Shown piece by piece: positions 12,893 to 20,835 of a stretch of DNA of 64,000 nt (the stretch's first letter is position 1; each line of letters opens with the position of its first letter). Location: IMG/VR virus record IMGVR_UViG_3300009158_000046, positions 1 through 64,000 of that record; one strand, given 5' to 3'. The DNA comes from a virus. A model generated the notes under the pieces. That model was not told the origin of the DNA and did not search any database. It saw only the letters and a program-made list of their open reading frames with translations. The translations under genes and the position numbers were made by a program.

Positions 12893-15005
12893 CGTGCTCA
12901 GCGGCACGAGCTTCAAGATCGAGATAGTAATCAAGATCCTGGACGTTCGAGTTATAGTACCCCAACTCCTGAACGAAGCGATGCAGGAGCTTGTACTTCT
13001 CCCTGAGGAGTTCGTACTCACCACCCAACTCCTGTGCGGGGCTGGGCGTCTCCACCAACTGACGAGCGTCGGCAGTGAATTTGTAGTAGTAGTTGTAGAG
13101 ATTGCGCTCGTCAGACTTGTCTTCGCCAGACTTGTGGAGCATCACCTTGGTGAGAAAGGCTGCGAAGTCGATAGGCTTCCTGCGAACCAACAGGTTAGCC
13201 TTCATCTTGAGGTTCTCGACACTACGGTCGAGAGCGTCGGCCTGCCGCTTACCCCTTGCGACAGCATCGAAGTCCATCTTGCTTTCGACGATCTGCTTGA
13301 GCCAGGGGCCAAACATCGTCCACTTTTGGAACTTCGGGGTCTCATCGAAAATGATGACGTTCGGGACTTCGTCGACGTACCCTGTCAGCTTGAGCAGCCG
13401 CAGGATCTCGCCGACGTGGCCCCGCATCATGTTGGTGTTGTAGGTGTGGTTAGGATCGGTGAGGTAGTTCCGGTTCCGCATCTGGGTGCGGCTGCCGACC
13501 TCCCGGTCGACGACGTAGATGCCGCCTTCCTTGAGAGAGATGGAGACGTCATTGATCTCGCCGTTGGCGAAGATCGACTTCTTCTTGACGGTCAGGCGAG
13601 AACGACCCTCACGGGCGATCTTGGGCAGCTTGACCTTGCCGAGATCGAACACCGCCGGGTCGGTGCGGGTCAGTCCAAAGCGACCGAGGACCGCGTCGAC
13701 GTGGTCGTTGTCCTTGCCGATGCAGCGCAGCCAAAGCACCCGGCCGGTCAGACGGGGCTTGAGGGCCGTGATACGTTCGAACGAGCGACTGGTTGTGGTC
13801 TGAATGATGACGCTGCGAATGCCAGCGCCATAGGAGCCGATGCTCCAGCTCCAATTTGCCTTGCCACGACCCTCTGAGAAGCGGTCGAAGACGGGGCTGT
13901 CCTGATCGCTGTTGAAGACGCAGGCGCTGACCTCGTCATGGTTGGACTTGAAGGTGCTGACGATCGGCGTCTTGCCCCTGTAGAGCACCTTGCTCTCCAG
14001 GTGCTTCGCAGCGCCACTCGGCATCGTGTTGGTTCGGTCGTGGAAGAGGACGCAGGCCTCGAAGAAGTTCTCGGCCGTGTCGATGTGGTCCTGCAGCTCG
14101 ACGACGTAGGCCAGCTCGAAGGCCTTGATCGTCTCCATCAGCGTCTGCTTGGTGGTGGCGTCGTAGCCAAGCTCCTCGTTCGACGTGGTGGGCGTGAGGC
14201 TGCCCAGAGGCACGTCGAACAGGATCGGCACGCGCCGCCATGGCCAGTCGGGCATGTCGAGAGCCGCCATGTCGACCGGGAACAGGATGCAGCCCATCCG
14301 AACCCTGGGACCGCTGAACGGCACAGTGTCCTTCTGGTACTGGACCCAGCCGTCGCCGGAAGCGGCGATGACCTCGCTACCGAAGTCGATCTCCGGATAA
14401 ATCTTCGGCCGGGGGCGAAAGCCCCAATAGGCAGACTGGGCTTCCCACCGGACCTTGTCGATGTCCTCGCGCCGGATCGGGAACGACACCTCCAAGCCGG
14501 TCGGCTCGTCGGTCGGGCTCTCGTCGATCAGGTCCCAGCCGGGCTTGCCGTCTGGCTGGATCGCCATGGTGTAGGTCCGCACCATGCCGTCGAAGAACGA
14601 GCGCACGGTGAAGGAGCCAGCGCCCTGGCCGAGCTGGGTGCCGTTGATCAGGTAGCCGTAGGGGCTCTTGGAGCCGAGGCCACGGTGACCCTGGCTGTCG
14701 GCGTCGTTGTCCTTGGTCGAGTTGCCGAACTCGCAGAAGACGTTGACGACGTCGTCGTGGCTGAGGCCGGGGCCGCAGTCACGGATCCGGAACACCGGCT
14801 TGAAGATGGTGGGCAGGAAGACCTCGAAGCTGGTCTTGGTGTCCCAGGCGTTGGACCCCAGCTCCTGAAGGAAGTATTTGATCTTGTTCTTCGCAATGCC
14901 GGACATGAGAGTGTAGTACATGACCGGAGTTGCACGAATGCCAGCCGTGCCGTGGCTGATCGTCTCAGACGTGATCTTGGTGTAGGTTCCGTAATTCGGT
15001 ATCAT
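12888..15005 (-). CDS. rIIA: RIIA-like GHKL ATPase
   Basis: A 705-residue homologue of T4 RIIA. The GHKL ATP-binding fold is visible: Glu/Asn of the N box in QELGSNAWDT (about 47-56), the G1 box DCGPGLS (76-82) and the G2-like GLGSKSPYGY (109-118). The long C-terminal part has no recognised domain. Start ATG 15003-15005 follows GGAG by 7 nt; a TTG four codons upstream is less likely. A terminator and a perfect palindrome lie upstream, so the rIIA-rIIB unit may have its own promoter. Confidence 0.87.
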   Translation of the reverse strand: MIPNYGTYTKITSETISHGTAGIRATPVMYYTLMSGIAKNKIKYFLQELGSNAWDTKTSFEVFLPTIFKPVFRIRDCGPGLSHDDVVNVFCEFGNSTKDNDADSQGHRGLGSKSPYGYLINGTQLGQGAGSFTVRSFFDGMVRTYTMAIQPDGKPGWDLIDESPTDEPTGLEVSFPIRREDIDKVRWEAQSAYWGFRPRPKIYPEIDFGSEVIAASGDGWVQYQKDTVPFSGPRVRMGCILFPVDMAALDMPDWPWRRVPILFDVPLGSLTPTTSNEELGYDATTKQTLMETIKAFELAYVVELQDHIDTAENFFEACVLFHDRTNTMPSGAAKHLESKVLYRGKTPIVSTFKSNHDEVSACVFNSDQDSPVFDRFSEGRGKANWSWSIGSYGAGIRSVIIQTTTSRSFERITALKPRLTGRVLWLRCIGKDNDHVDAVLGRFGLTRTDPAVFDLGKVKLPKIAREGRSRLTVKKKSIFANGEINDVSISLKEGGIYVVDREVGSRTQMRNRNYLTDPNHTYNTNMMRGHVGEILRLLKLTGYVDEVPNVIIFDETPKFQKWTMFGPWLKQIVESKMDFDAVARGKRQADALDRSVENLKMKANLLVRRKPIDFAAFLTKVMLHKSGEDKSDERNLYNYYYKFTADARQLVETPSPAQELGGEYELLREKYKLLHRFVQELGYYNSNVQDLDYYLDLEARAAEHG

Positions 15006-15022
15006 TTGTTGCTCCAAAAATG

Positions 15023-15050
15023 AAAAGGCCCGCCAATGGCGAGCCTTTTT
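15023..15050 (-). terminator. Rho-independent terminator upstream of rIIA
   Basis: Minus strand AAAAAGGCTCGCC, loop ATT, GGCGGGCCTTTT. It closes the operon ending at 15091. Confidence 0.82.
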
Positions 15051-15074
15051 CGATAAAGACGAGGATGGTTAGTG

Positions 15075-15090
15075 GTTGAAAGCTTTCAAC
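15075..15090. promoter_or_regulatory. Palindrome GTTGAAAGCTTTCAAC, copy 3
   Basis: A perfect 16-bp palindrome (18 bp with flanking G/C) directly after the stop of the gene at 15091 and upstream of the terminator and rIIA. Confidence 0.7.
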
Positions 15091-15435
15091 CTACTCGGAG
15101 TTGCTGATCGCGTTCGAAGCCTCCTGGAAGATCACGAAGTGCTTGGAGCGGACGTAGTGGACGAACCGCGTTTCCCAGTCCTTGGAGGCAGTCCTACGCA
15201 ACTCTCCACGCTTGGCCTGCACGAGCTGCAGTGCGAGCTTCTTCATCCGCATCGCCATGCGGGCCTTGCGGAGCCAGACAGCGTCGTCCTGACGTTCGGG
15301 GTCGATGAGGTGGCCCTCGATGACGCCGAGTGCCTGCGTGAGCACGAGCTGGGCGTTGTGGCAGTCGTCGAGAGTCTTGAGATCGTCGATGACCCAATCG
15401 GGGCCGTCGATCTCGATGACAGGTACGGGCTTCAT
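15091..15435 (-). CDS. Hypothetical helical protein
   Basis: A 114-residue protein, mostly alpha-helical (VIDDLKTLDDCHNAQLVLTQ, then RKARMAMRMKKLALQLVQAK). It contains a conserved-looking DDC near residue 23. Overlaps the phosphoesterase gene by 4 nt. Last gene of the small-gene operon. Function unknown. Confidence 0.68.
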   Translation of the reverse strand: MKPVPVIEIDGPDWVIDDLKTLDDCHNAQLVLTQALGVIEGHLIDPERQDDAVWLRKARMAMRMKKLALQLVQAKRGELRRTASKDWETRFVHYVRSKHFVIFQEASNAISNSE

Positions 15436-15932
15436 TTCAGGATCTCCTTCAGTTCCTTGAGGGTTCGGGGCCGGTAGCCGATGGCATCGACGCCGACATC
15501 GAGCGAGTTGCCCTCCCCGGTCATCGCGCCGTGGACGTGACCGAAGAGGTGGATGGAGCCATGCCGGTCACGGTTCCAGCTCCGGAGGGGGTAGTGGCAG
15601 AGAACGACCGGCAGTCCGGTGTCCGGGTCGGTCAGCTCTGCCATTGGGAAGTTGGGCTGGATTATCGCGCGGGTGTCGTAGTGATCGTGGTTGCCCTGGA
15701 TGAGGATGATCGTCCCGTTCAGGGTTGAGACGAGATCCCGGATCTGGGACTTCTTCTTGTGAAAGGCGAAGTCGCCCAGGTGGTAGACGACGTCCCTTGG
15801 CTTCACGACCGAGTTCCACGTCTCAATCATGTGCCGGTCCATCTCATCGACAGAGGAGAAGGGCCGCTTGCAGTATTTGATGATGTTGACGTGGCCGAAG
15901 TGGGTGTCAGAGATGAAGAAGGTCTCGCTCAT
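15432..15932 (-). CDS. Calcineurin-like metallophosphoesterase
   Basis: A 166-residue metallophosphoesterase with all dinuclear-metal motifs: Asp9/His11 (SDTHFGH), Asp54 (HLGDFAF), Asn81/His82 (QGNHDHYD), His113 (LCHYPLRSW) and His132/His134 (GHVHG). Similar enzymes occur in phages and may act on cyclic or linear nucleotides or on protein phosphates; the substrate cannot be told from sequence. The ATG overlaps the preceding stop. Confidence 0.9.
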   Translation of the reverse strand: MSETFFISDTHFGHVNIIKYCKRPFSSVDEMDRHMIETWNSVVKPRDVVYHLGDFAFHKKKSQIRDLVSTLNGTIILIQGNHDHYDTRAIIQPNFPMAELTDPDTGLPVVLCHYPLRSWNRDRHGSIHLFGHVHGAMTGEGNSLDVGVDAIGYRPRTLKELKEILK

Positions 15933-16474
15933 TCTGTCGCCAGTCCTCTGTCGGGAGAAAGCCAGTTCGGGTTCTTGGTGATGCGATAGGCAACTTCGCG
16001 AGTGGCACGCTCGGTCTTGAAGTCGCCGATGGCGAGAGCGAGACCGTCACTGCCTCGGCCGTAGAGGGTCCAGAACGCGGTAGGTCGGCTGTCTCCAACC
16101 CCCACGTAGCCGAAATACAAGTCCTCGATTGCCTGGGTTGCGAGTTCGTAGGTCTGGTATGACCTGATCTCACCCTCCCAGAGCACGCACGGCCTCATCT
16201 CGTAGCTGACAAAGACGGGCGGTGTTGGCTGGGGAGGTTCTGGCCGGTCGAGAACCACGCCAAAAGCTTCCAGCGCCAGCTTGCGCTTTTCGATCTCGGC
16301 CGTCAGGTGATCGAAGGTGAGTTTGCGTAGGTCAGCGGAGAAGTCCTTGGACGGATAGGCGTTGAGAGCCACGGATATGGTAGTAGAGAGCGCCTGTCCG
16401 TCTAACCGGAGATCCTCCAGGCTTTGGATCTCGTCGTTGAGCCGGGTTACGATATTGATGTTCTTGATATTCAA
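15929..16474 (-). CDS. Hypothetical protein
   Basis: A 181-residue protein with an N-terminal coiled coil (about 1-70) and a C-terminal beta-rich part (FWTLYGRGSDGLALAIGDFK). TTG start at 16472-16474, overlapping the preceding stop (TTGA), with GAGGGTAG just upstream. Unrecognised. Confidence 0.65.
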   Translation of the reverse strand: MNIKNINIVTRLNDEIQSLEDLRLDGQALSTTISVALNAYPSKDFSADLRKLTFDHLTAEIEKRKLALEAFGVVLDRPEPPQPTPPVFVSYEMRPCVLWEGEIRSYQTYELATQAIEDLYFGYVGVGDSRPTAFWTLYGRGSDGLALAIGDFKTERATREVAYRITKNPNWLSPDRGLATE

Positions 16475-16686
16475 GAGACTACCCTCGCTTCTGTTGCCTC
16501 GATCCAGACTTTTGCCCCGCAGTCCAGGGGTTTGTCTGGACGGTGGATGACGCGGACGGGGCCGGTGAGTTCGACCTCGTGTGCGTAGATACGTTTCCGC
16601 CCCTGCCGGATGGTCAGGGGCGGATCATTTCGGCCGTGCTTGCGGTTGGCAGCCACGACGCTGCGGTTGACGTGGACTCTAATCAT
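16471..16686 (-). CDS. Small basic hypothetical protein
   Basis: A 71-residue basic beta-rich protein (MIRVHVNRSVVAANRKHGRN...) with the pattern NDPPLTIRQGRKRIYAHEVE common in small phage early proteins. Overlaps neighbours by 4 nt. Function unknown. Confidence 0.65.
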   Translation of the reverse strand: MIRVHVNRSVVAANRKHGRNDPPLTIRQGRKRIYAHEVELTGPVRVIHRPDKPLDCGAKVWIEATEARVVS

Positions 16687-16880
16687 CCAGGCACCACCAC
16701 AACCGGAACTTCGGGGTAGTCGGTCGACTTGATGACGACGGCGATGCTGGCTGTGTGGGGATCGTGCCTGTCCAGCAGCTCGTCATAGTGAGCCTGAGCG
16801 TCTGACAGGCTTTCGTGGGCGTGGTAGTGGTCGTTCAACTTGCTATCCACCCACACGACCAGGAACATGGGCTGCATCAT
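16683..16880 (-). CDS. Small hypothetical protein
   Basis: A 65-residue protein with a beta-alpha-beta pattern (FLVVWVDSKLNDHYHAHESL). ATG 16878-16880 overlaps the preceding stop (TGATG) and is preferred to a GTG two codons upstream. Unrecognised. Confidence 0.62.
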   Translation of the reverse strand: MMQPMFLVVWVDSKLNDHYHAHESLSDAQAHYDELLDRHDPHTASIAVVIKSTDYPEVPVVVVPG

Positions 16881-17353
16881 CAGCACTCACCTGAGTTGTC
16901 GGCATCAGTCCCAGCGAGGACTTCTTCCCACTCGGGACGCCCGTTGGTCAGGTAATTGCGGAGAGCCTGGGCAGCCTGCTCGGCCGAGATGTTCTCGTAC
17001 TCCCAGCGATAGGTTCGGCCAGACTCTTGGCCTGGATAGAACAACTCCTTCAGATCTTCGGTTGGGGCGTTGGAAACGAATTTGTCGGCATCGTCCCTGT
17101 CGAAAATCCAAATGCCGTCGATTTTCTTGCCGTTCATGAGGGCGTAGGCCCATCCGCCGATACAGCCGACAGTTCCGCAATGATCAGACTGGGGCTGGGC
17201 CACGACAGACATGTTGAAAAGGCTTGGACTGATGAAGTCTGGATCGTTTGTATCGGGGACGTGACGGAGCTTCCCGCTCTCAAGTCCCTTGAGGACACGG
17301 ATGAGGGAGGCGTGCAGTTCGGTGTCGATGTTGAGCTGTTCGGCGGTCATCAT
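16880..17353 (-). CDS. Conserved hypothetical protein with CGTVGCIGGWA motif
   Basis: A 157-residue protein. The motif HCGTVGCIGGWAYAL (near residue 58) and the C-terminal pattern are shared by small proteins found in phages and bacteria, of unknown function; the two Cys may bind metal or a disulphide. Overlaps both neighbours. Confidence 0.7.
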   Translation of the reverse strand: MMTAEQLNIDTELHASLIRVLKGLESGKLRHVPDTNDPDFISPSLFNMSVVAQPQSDHCGTVGCIGGWAYALMNGKKIDGIWIFDRDDADKFVSNAPTEDLKELFYPGQESGRTYRWEYENISAEQAAQALRNYLTNGRPEWEEVLAGTDADNSGEC

Positions 17354-17553
17354 TTGCTGAGGTTCCCTTTGTTGACGGAGAGGACGGTGAGAAGCTGGCC
17401 GTAGACGAGGTCGGTCTTGGGCTGCTCACGGAAGTCTTCGACGGTGTGCTCGGTGAGCCAGTCACCGGTCACATCGACGATGGTCTGGACCTGTTCGGTC
17501 GCCCATCGGGCGGCTTCCGCGTCGGTCTGGATGGAGAGAAGGGGGTGGGTCAC
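17350..17553 (-). CDS. Small hypothetical protein
   Basis: A 67-residue helical protein (MTHPLLSIQTDAEAARWATE...). Four-base overlaps with genes on either side. Unrecognised. Confidence 0.6.
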   Translation of the reverse strand: MTHPLLSIQTDAEAARWATEQVQTIVDVTGDWLTEHTVEDFREQPKTDLVYGQLLTVLSVNKGNLSK

Positions 17554-17828
17554 AACTCCCTCCCGTAGTGGCAGAGCAAGATCTCGCCCCTGTAGTCTTC
17601 GATTGCCGGATCGAGGCGACCCGTCACGGTGATCAGGTCGAAGTCGAGGATGTCCCCGTCCGGTTGGGGAAAGCCGATGTCGACACCGTGGCGCAGGTAG
17701 AAGTCGCGCCGCTCGTTCAGGTCGACCGAGTGAATGTCGGCGTAATCGGCCCCCTCATGTGAAACGACCCGGCCAGTGACCGGGTCGATTTCGAGGCTTC
17801 CGTAGGTTCCGAATGCGTGGATTGTCAT
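17550..17828 (-). CDS. Small acidic hypothetical protein
   Basis: A 92-residue acidic protein with several beta-strand-like segments (GSLEIDPVTGRVVSHEGADY, DFDLITVTGRLDP). Similar short proteins with a D-P-x-T-G-x-V pattern occur in phage early operons. Coupled to both neighbours. Confidence 0.62.
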   Translation of the reverse strand: MTIHAFGTYGSLEIDPVTGRVVSHEGADYADIHSVDLNERRDFYLRHGVDIGFPQPDGDILDFDLITVTGRLDPAIEDYRGEILLCHYGREL

Positions 17829-18070
17829 TTGATGTCCTCCTGCACGAGATCGACCAAGTTGGCTGTAAAAGGGCCATGAATAGTCATGGCTGGGGACAGG
17901 CTGAGGTCGGGAAGATCCTCGCTGTCGAATGACAAGTCAGAGATGATGTCTCCTTTCAGCTCCAGACATGTCGAATTCAACTCACAAACGAGGCTGTAGG
18001 CCTCGTCCTTGCTGTTGGCCTTGACGTAGGCGGTGGCGGCGATCTTGATGTCGATTGCGTAGAGGTTCAC
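17825..18070 (-). CDS. Small hypothetical protein
   Basis: An 81-residue protein beginning with a beta strand followed by a helix (YAIDIKIAATAYVKANSKDE), the pattern of small phage proteins that handle ferredoxin-like folds. Function unknown; overlaps neighbours by 4 nt. Confidence 0.62.
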   Translation of the reverse strand: MNLYAIDIKIAATAYVKANSKDEAYSLVCELNSTCLELKGDIISDLSFDSEDLPDLSLSPAMTIHGPFTANLVDLVQEDIK

Positions 18071-18261
18071 TGGAGCAACTCCCCCTCTGGAGTTCCGCTG
18101 TGTCGGTTGAGCGTGATCTTGACCTCGACTAGGTAGTTCCAGTCGGGACCAGCCTCGATGAGGTCATGGACCTCCTCGATCTCCTCGACCTGCTCCATTG
18201 CCGTGACGCCGACGCCATTGACGACGTAGGTCCTCAGCACGTTCCAGCGCTTCTCACCCAT
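18067..18261 (-). CDS. Small acidic hypothetical protein
   Basis: A 64-residue protein with an acidic centre (MEQVEEIEEVHDLIEAGPDW). Overlaps neighbours by 4-8 nt. Unrecognised. Confidence 0.6.
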   Translation of the reverse strand: MGEKRWNVLRTYVVNGVGVTAMEQVEEIEEVHDLIEAGPDWNYLVEVKITLNRHSGTPEGELLQ

Positions 18262-18469
18262 CCCTGGACCTCATGACGGCCACGACGTTGCGGAGCGGGA
18301 CGTAGACGGGTCGATCGGTCTTCGGCAGGAGGACGACGATGTCCACCTGGGGGACGCGGGGCATGGGTTCCCACAAGCAGTTCACGAGCCAGATGCCGGT
18401 GCTCAAGAGCACGTCGATGTTGGGGCTGTTGATGTCGACAGTGACTGCCTTGAATTCAGCGAGGGTCAT
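18254..18469 (-). CDS. Small hypothetical protein
   Basis: A 71-residue beta-rich protein (VDIVVLLPKTDRPVYVPLRN). AAAGGA lies upstream inside the previous gene, which it overlaps by 14 nt. Unrecognised. Confidence 0.6.
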   Translation of the reverse strand: MTLAEFKAVTVDINSPNIDVLLSTGIWLVNCLWEPMPRVPQVDIVVLLPKTDRPVYVPLRNVVAVMRSRDG

Positions 18470-18611
18470 TGTTCGATCGTCCTTTCAAAAGATCGTGGAT
18501 CAACTTGGCCTCTCGCTTTGAGATGCGACGGCCAGATCGGTTTGATGCGGCGATAGCCTTGTTGACGGCCACCGGGGAGTAGCGGACAGGCGGGGGGCGA
18601 TAGGGCTTCAT
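18456..18611 (-). CDS. Small basic hypothetical protein
   Basis: A 51-residue basic, Pro/Tyr-rich protein, MKPYRPPPVRYSPVAVNKAI then a Lys/Arg helix ending HDLLKGRSNNDPR. GGGAGC precedes the ATG, which overlaps the stop of the zinc-motif gene. Possible nucleic-acid-binding peptide. Confidence 0.6.
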   Translation of the reverse strand: MKPYRPPPVRYSPVAVNKAIAASNRSGRRISKREAKLIHDLLKGRSNNDPR

Positions 18612-18949
18612 GCTCCCATCCTCCGCTCGGCTTCGACCATGCGGTGGTACTCGGCCTCGTCACGCTGGATGTCGTCCCAACGGGCGAGGAGGTCGGGGGG
18701 AGTGCGGTCGCGGTCCACGACCATGACCTTGCCGGTGCCGCCGCAAGGGTCGCACTCGCGGTCGTAGCGTCCGGCGAAGTAGTCCTCCTCGAACTCTGGT
18801 CCGGCCTCGTCCATCTCGTCGGCCGTGTAGGCACCGAGGTGGAGTGAGTTCTTGCCGTGGCCGTTGCAGGTCGAGCAGATCTCGAACTTGTAGGGGAGAC
18901 GGATGGGCTCTTCGCCCTCGCCGTCGTCGATGATGGGGGGATTAGCCAT
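18608..18949 (-). CDS. DnaJ-type zinc-motif protein
   Basis: A 113-residue protein with two CxxCxGxG elements (CSTCNGHGKN near residue 25 and CDPCGGTGKV near 70), the pairing that forms one zinc centre in DnaJ-like modules. No J domain. Such short proteins are widespread in phages. ATG 18947-18949 follows GGAG; longer in-frame starts are unlikely. Confidence 0.75.
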   Translation of the reverse strand: MANPPIIDDGEGEEPIRLPYKFEICSTCNGHGKNSLHLGAYTADEMDEAGPEFEEDYFAGRYDRECDPCGGTGKVMVVDRDRTPPDLLARWDDIQRDEAEYHRMVEAERRMGA

Positions 18950-19163
18950 GATCGGGCAGCTCCGGGATGAGGTTGCGGGTGACGTCAAGCCAGACGCGGT
19001 CCTTGCACAGGACGCTCTGGAACACGGGACCATCGAAGGTCCCCTCCCCGATCGTGCATTTGCGCTTGGTCGGGTAGCGCTCGAAGAAGGCCTTGGCGGC
19101 TTGTCGCGGGGTCTTTCCCCGGACGAAGGGCACGCCAGAACGGGTGGCGATGAATTCCTTCAC
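18942..19163 (-). CDS. Small hypothetical protein
   Basis: A 73-residue protein (KEFIATRSGVPFVRGKTPRQ, then AAKAFFERYPTKRKCTIGEG). GTG start 19161-19163 with AGGAGAG upstream, overlapping the previous stop (GTGA). Unrecognised. Confidence 0.62.
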   Translation of the reverse strand: MKEFIATRSGVPFVRGKTPRQAAKAFFERYPTKRKCTIGEGTFDGPVFQSVLCKDRVWLDVTRNLIPELPDHG

Positions 19164-19579
19164 GACAGTCTCTCCTGCATGGCCTCGATGACCCTGCGCT
19201 GCAGGGCGACGATGTCGGCCAGGGTCTGGGGTTCTTCGATGTCGGCGAGTTCGAGCTGCCGGGCCAACGAGACCGGCAGACGGCACTTTTGTTGAAAGCT
19301 TTCAACAGGTTGGCGAGGTGGGGGCGGAGCCGGAGCCGGGATTTCGACCGGCAGTCCAGGGGTCTGGAGACCGGGGAGACCGAACTCCGCCCGCAGCGTG
19401 TCGACGGCTGACTGGAGCTGGTCGACGATCTCCTGGGCCTGCTCGGGCGTGTACTCGTAGGAGTACCGGTTGGTGAGGTGGCCTAGAATGCGAAACGCCT
19501 CCAAAGTGGTTTGGAGGCGTTTCGAGGATAGGCGCTGAAAGTTCTGGGCTTTAGGGCTGTCGTTCAATGGGCACCCCAT
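19160..19579 (-). CDS. Hypothetical protein containing a palindrome and a hairpin in its coding sequence
   Basis: About 139 residues, start uncertain (ATG 19579 lacks a ribosome site; TTG 19567 has GGGG upstream). It contains a helical region (YTPEQAQEIVDQLQSAVDTL), a Pro-rich linker (PAPAPPPPRQP) and a C-terminal helix. The codons for ESFQQ coincide with a perfect copy of the repeated palindrome, and the codons for KRLQTTLEAFR with a 15-bp perfect hairpin. Both could be functional DNA elements forced into a coding region. Confidence 0.55.
   Translation of the reverse strand: MGCPLNDSPKAQNFQRLSSKRLQTTLEAFRILGHLTNRYSYEYTPEQAQEIVDQLQSAVDTLRAEFGLPGLQTPGLPVEIPAPAPPPPRQPVESFQQKCRLPVSLARQLELADIEEPQTLADIVALQRRVIEAMQERLS
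19291..19306. promoter_or_regulatory. Palindrome GTTGAAAGCTTTCAAC, copy 4 (intragenic)
   Basis: A perfect 16-bp copy lying inside the gene at 19160-19579, about 130 bp upstream of the next start. Its conservation inside a coding frame argues for DNA-level function. Confidence 0.6.
19491..19524. repeat. 15-bp perfect inverted repeat
   Basis: CGAAACGCCTCCAAA and its exact complement around a 4-nt loop (GTGG on the plus strand). On the minus strand the 3' arm contains GGAGG, but no normal start codon follows at the right distance. No T tract, so a terminator is doubtful. Confidence 0.7.
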
Positions 19580-19736
19580 AAGCGATAGGGACAAGCCGAT
19601 AGTCGTGGTAGCGCAGGTTCTTGACGATCTCGGCCCACACCTTGTGGGCGAGTTCACGGTTGCTCTCGATCACGCCGGAGAAATGCCAGGGTGACGACGG
19701 AGAAGCCTTGAGTTCGACCCTGTAGTTGTAGGTCAT
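19551..19736 (-). CDS. Small hypothetical protein
   Basis: A 61-residue protein (MTYNYRVELKASPSSPWHFS...). GGAG precedes the ATG, which overlaps the upstream stop. Beta-rich N-terminus, helical middle. Unrecognised. Confidence 0.6.
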   Translation of the reverse strand: MTYNYRVELKASPSSPWHFSGVIESNRELAHKVWAEIVKNLRYHDYRLVPIAYGVPIERQP

Positions 19737-20200
19737 GCTGCCAGCTCCGTGGTGAGTTCGAATGTCCGTATGCAGAAAGCAGCCTCGGACATCCAGCGTG
19801 GCTTCTGGGCTTCGACAAACTCGGCGACCGAGGAGTTGGGCTCGACACTCCAAGTGTCCACGAGTGCCCGGACCTCGTCGAAGGTGAGGTGGAACAAGCG
19901 CAGATGGGACCTCAAATTCTCGACGTGCAAGGACTGGAACTGGGGGTAGAACCCGGCCCAATACTTGGCGTTCTCGACAGCGTGCATCGGTACGCCATCG
20001 AAGCTGGAGAGGTGGATCTGGGCCAGCGGTTCAAGGTCAGGCCACTGGGCCACCAGTAGGTGGTGGAGGGTTCCGGCCTGTTCGAGGCGTCCATCCTTGA
20101 ACAGCCGTCCAACCAAGGAGAAGTAGGGAGGCTTGCCCGTGATCTTGGCGTCAGCCACGAGCTTGAGGGTGCCGTCCGGGGACTGGCAGGATCGGATCAC
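19733..20200 (-). CDS. Hypothetical protein
   Basis: About 155 residues, no recognised family. Beta-rich N-terminal part (GTLKLVADAKITGKPPYFSL) and a helical C-terminus. GTG 20198-20200 overlaps the preceding stop (GTGA); a GTG two codons upstream is an alternative. Confidence 0.6.
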   Translation of the reverse strand: MIRSCQSPDGTLKLVADAKITGKPPYFSLVGRLFKDGRLEQAGTLHHLLVAQWPDLEPLAQIHLSSFDGVPMHAVENAKYWAGFYPQFQSLHVENLRSHLRLFHLTFDEVRALVDTWSVEPNSSVAEFVEAQKPRWMSEAAFCIRTFELTTELAA

Positions 20201-20481
20201 AGACACTGTAATGCTCGCGATTTGAGGGTTTCGGGGTCCCTGATGCCGTCGAGAAACCAGAGACGGAGGAAAATGGGGACCACGTCGTAGTCCCAGACGT
20301 GGTCGGAGAAGGCGGGCGAGAGCGGATCGACGACCATGGAGAACTTGGTCACGAGGTCGCGGGTCTCTGGCGGGCCGTGCTGCTCAATCAGCGGGCCGTA
20401 GCTCGCGTACTCGATCTCGTGCATGTGCAGCCACGCCGCCTGGGCGGTGTTGCAGATGTCCAGCCAGCGCTGTTCAGCCAT
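20197..20481 (-). CDS. Hypothetical protein
   Basis: A 94-residue, Trp/His-rich helical protein (MAEQRWLDICNTAQAAWLHM...). Overlaps neighbours at both ends. Unrecognised. Confidence 0.6.
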   Translation of the reverse strand: MAEQRWLDICNTAQAAWLHMHEIEYASYGPLIEQHGPPETRDLVTKFSMVVDPLSPAFSDHVWDYDVVPIFLRLWFLDGIRDPETLKSRALQCL

Positions 20482-20821
20482 AGACCACCTCCCCGAACAC
20501 CCAACCCTGGAAGAACACGTCGGCGTCCTCGGCGTCGTAGTAGTCCATGGTGAAGTCGGGGCGCTGGGCGAGGAGGAGGTTCAGGCCACGCTGGATGTGC
20601 TCGAAGGGCACGCTGGTGGGTTCGTCATCGTCGGGGGTGACGACCAGGATCGTGCTCGCAGGGAGCGTGTAGGTCTCCGGGTTGGAGTAATCGACGGAGG
20701 CCTGATACTTGATCCGGATCTTTTGGCACCAGTAGGACGATCCGCCCTCGACTGCCGTTGTCATGAGTTCGGCAATGTCCTGGGGGCTGAAGGTCCGGGG
20801 GGTGGGGACAATCCAAGTCAT
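20474..20821 (-). CDS. Conserved phage hypothetical protein
   Basis: A 115-residue protein with the pattern FSPQDIAELMTTAVEGGSSY followed by W, typical of a family of small phage proteins of unknown function with a conserved EGGS-YW element. AAGGA precedes ATG 20819-20821. Confidence 0.68.
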   Translation of the reverse strand: MTWIVPTPRTFSPQDIAELMTTAVEGGSSYWCQKIRIKYQASVDYSNPETYTLPASTILVVTPDDDEPTSVPFEHIQRGLNLLLAQRPDFTMDYYDAEDADVFFQGWVFGEVVYG

Positions 20822-20835
20822 TGGGAGATCCTTTC

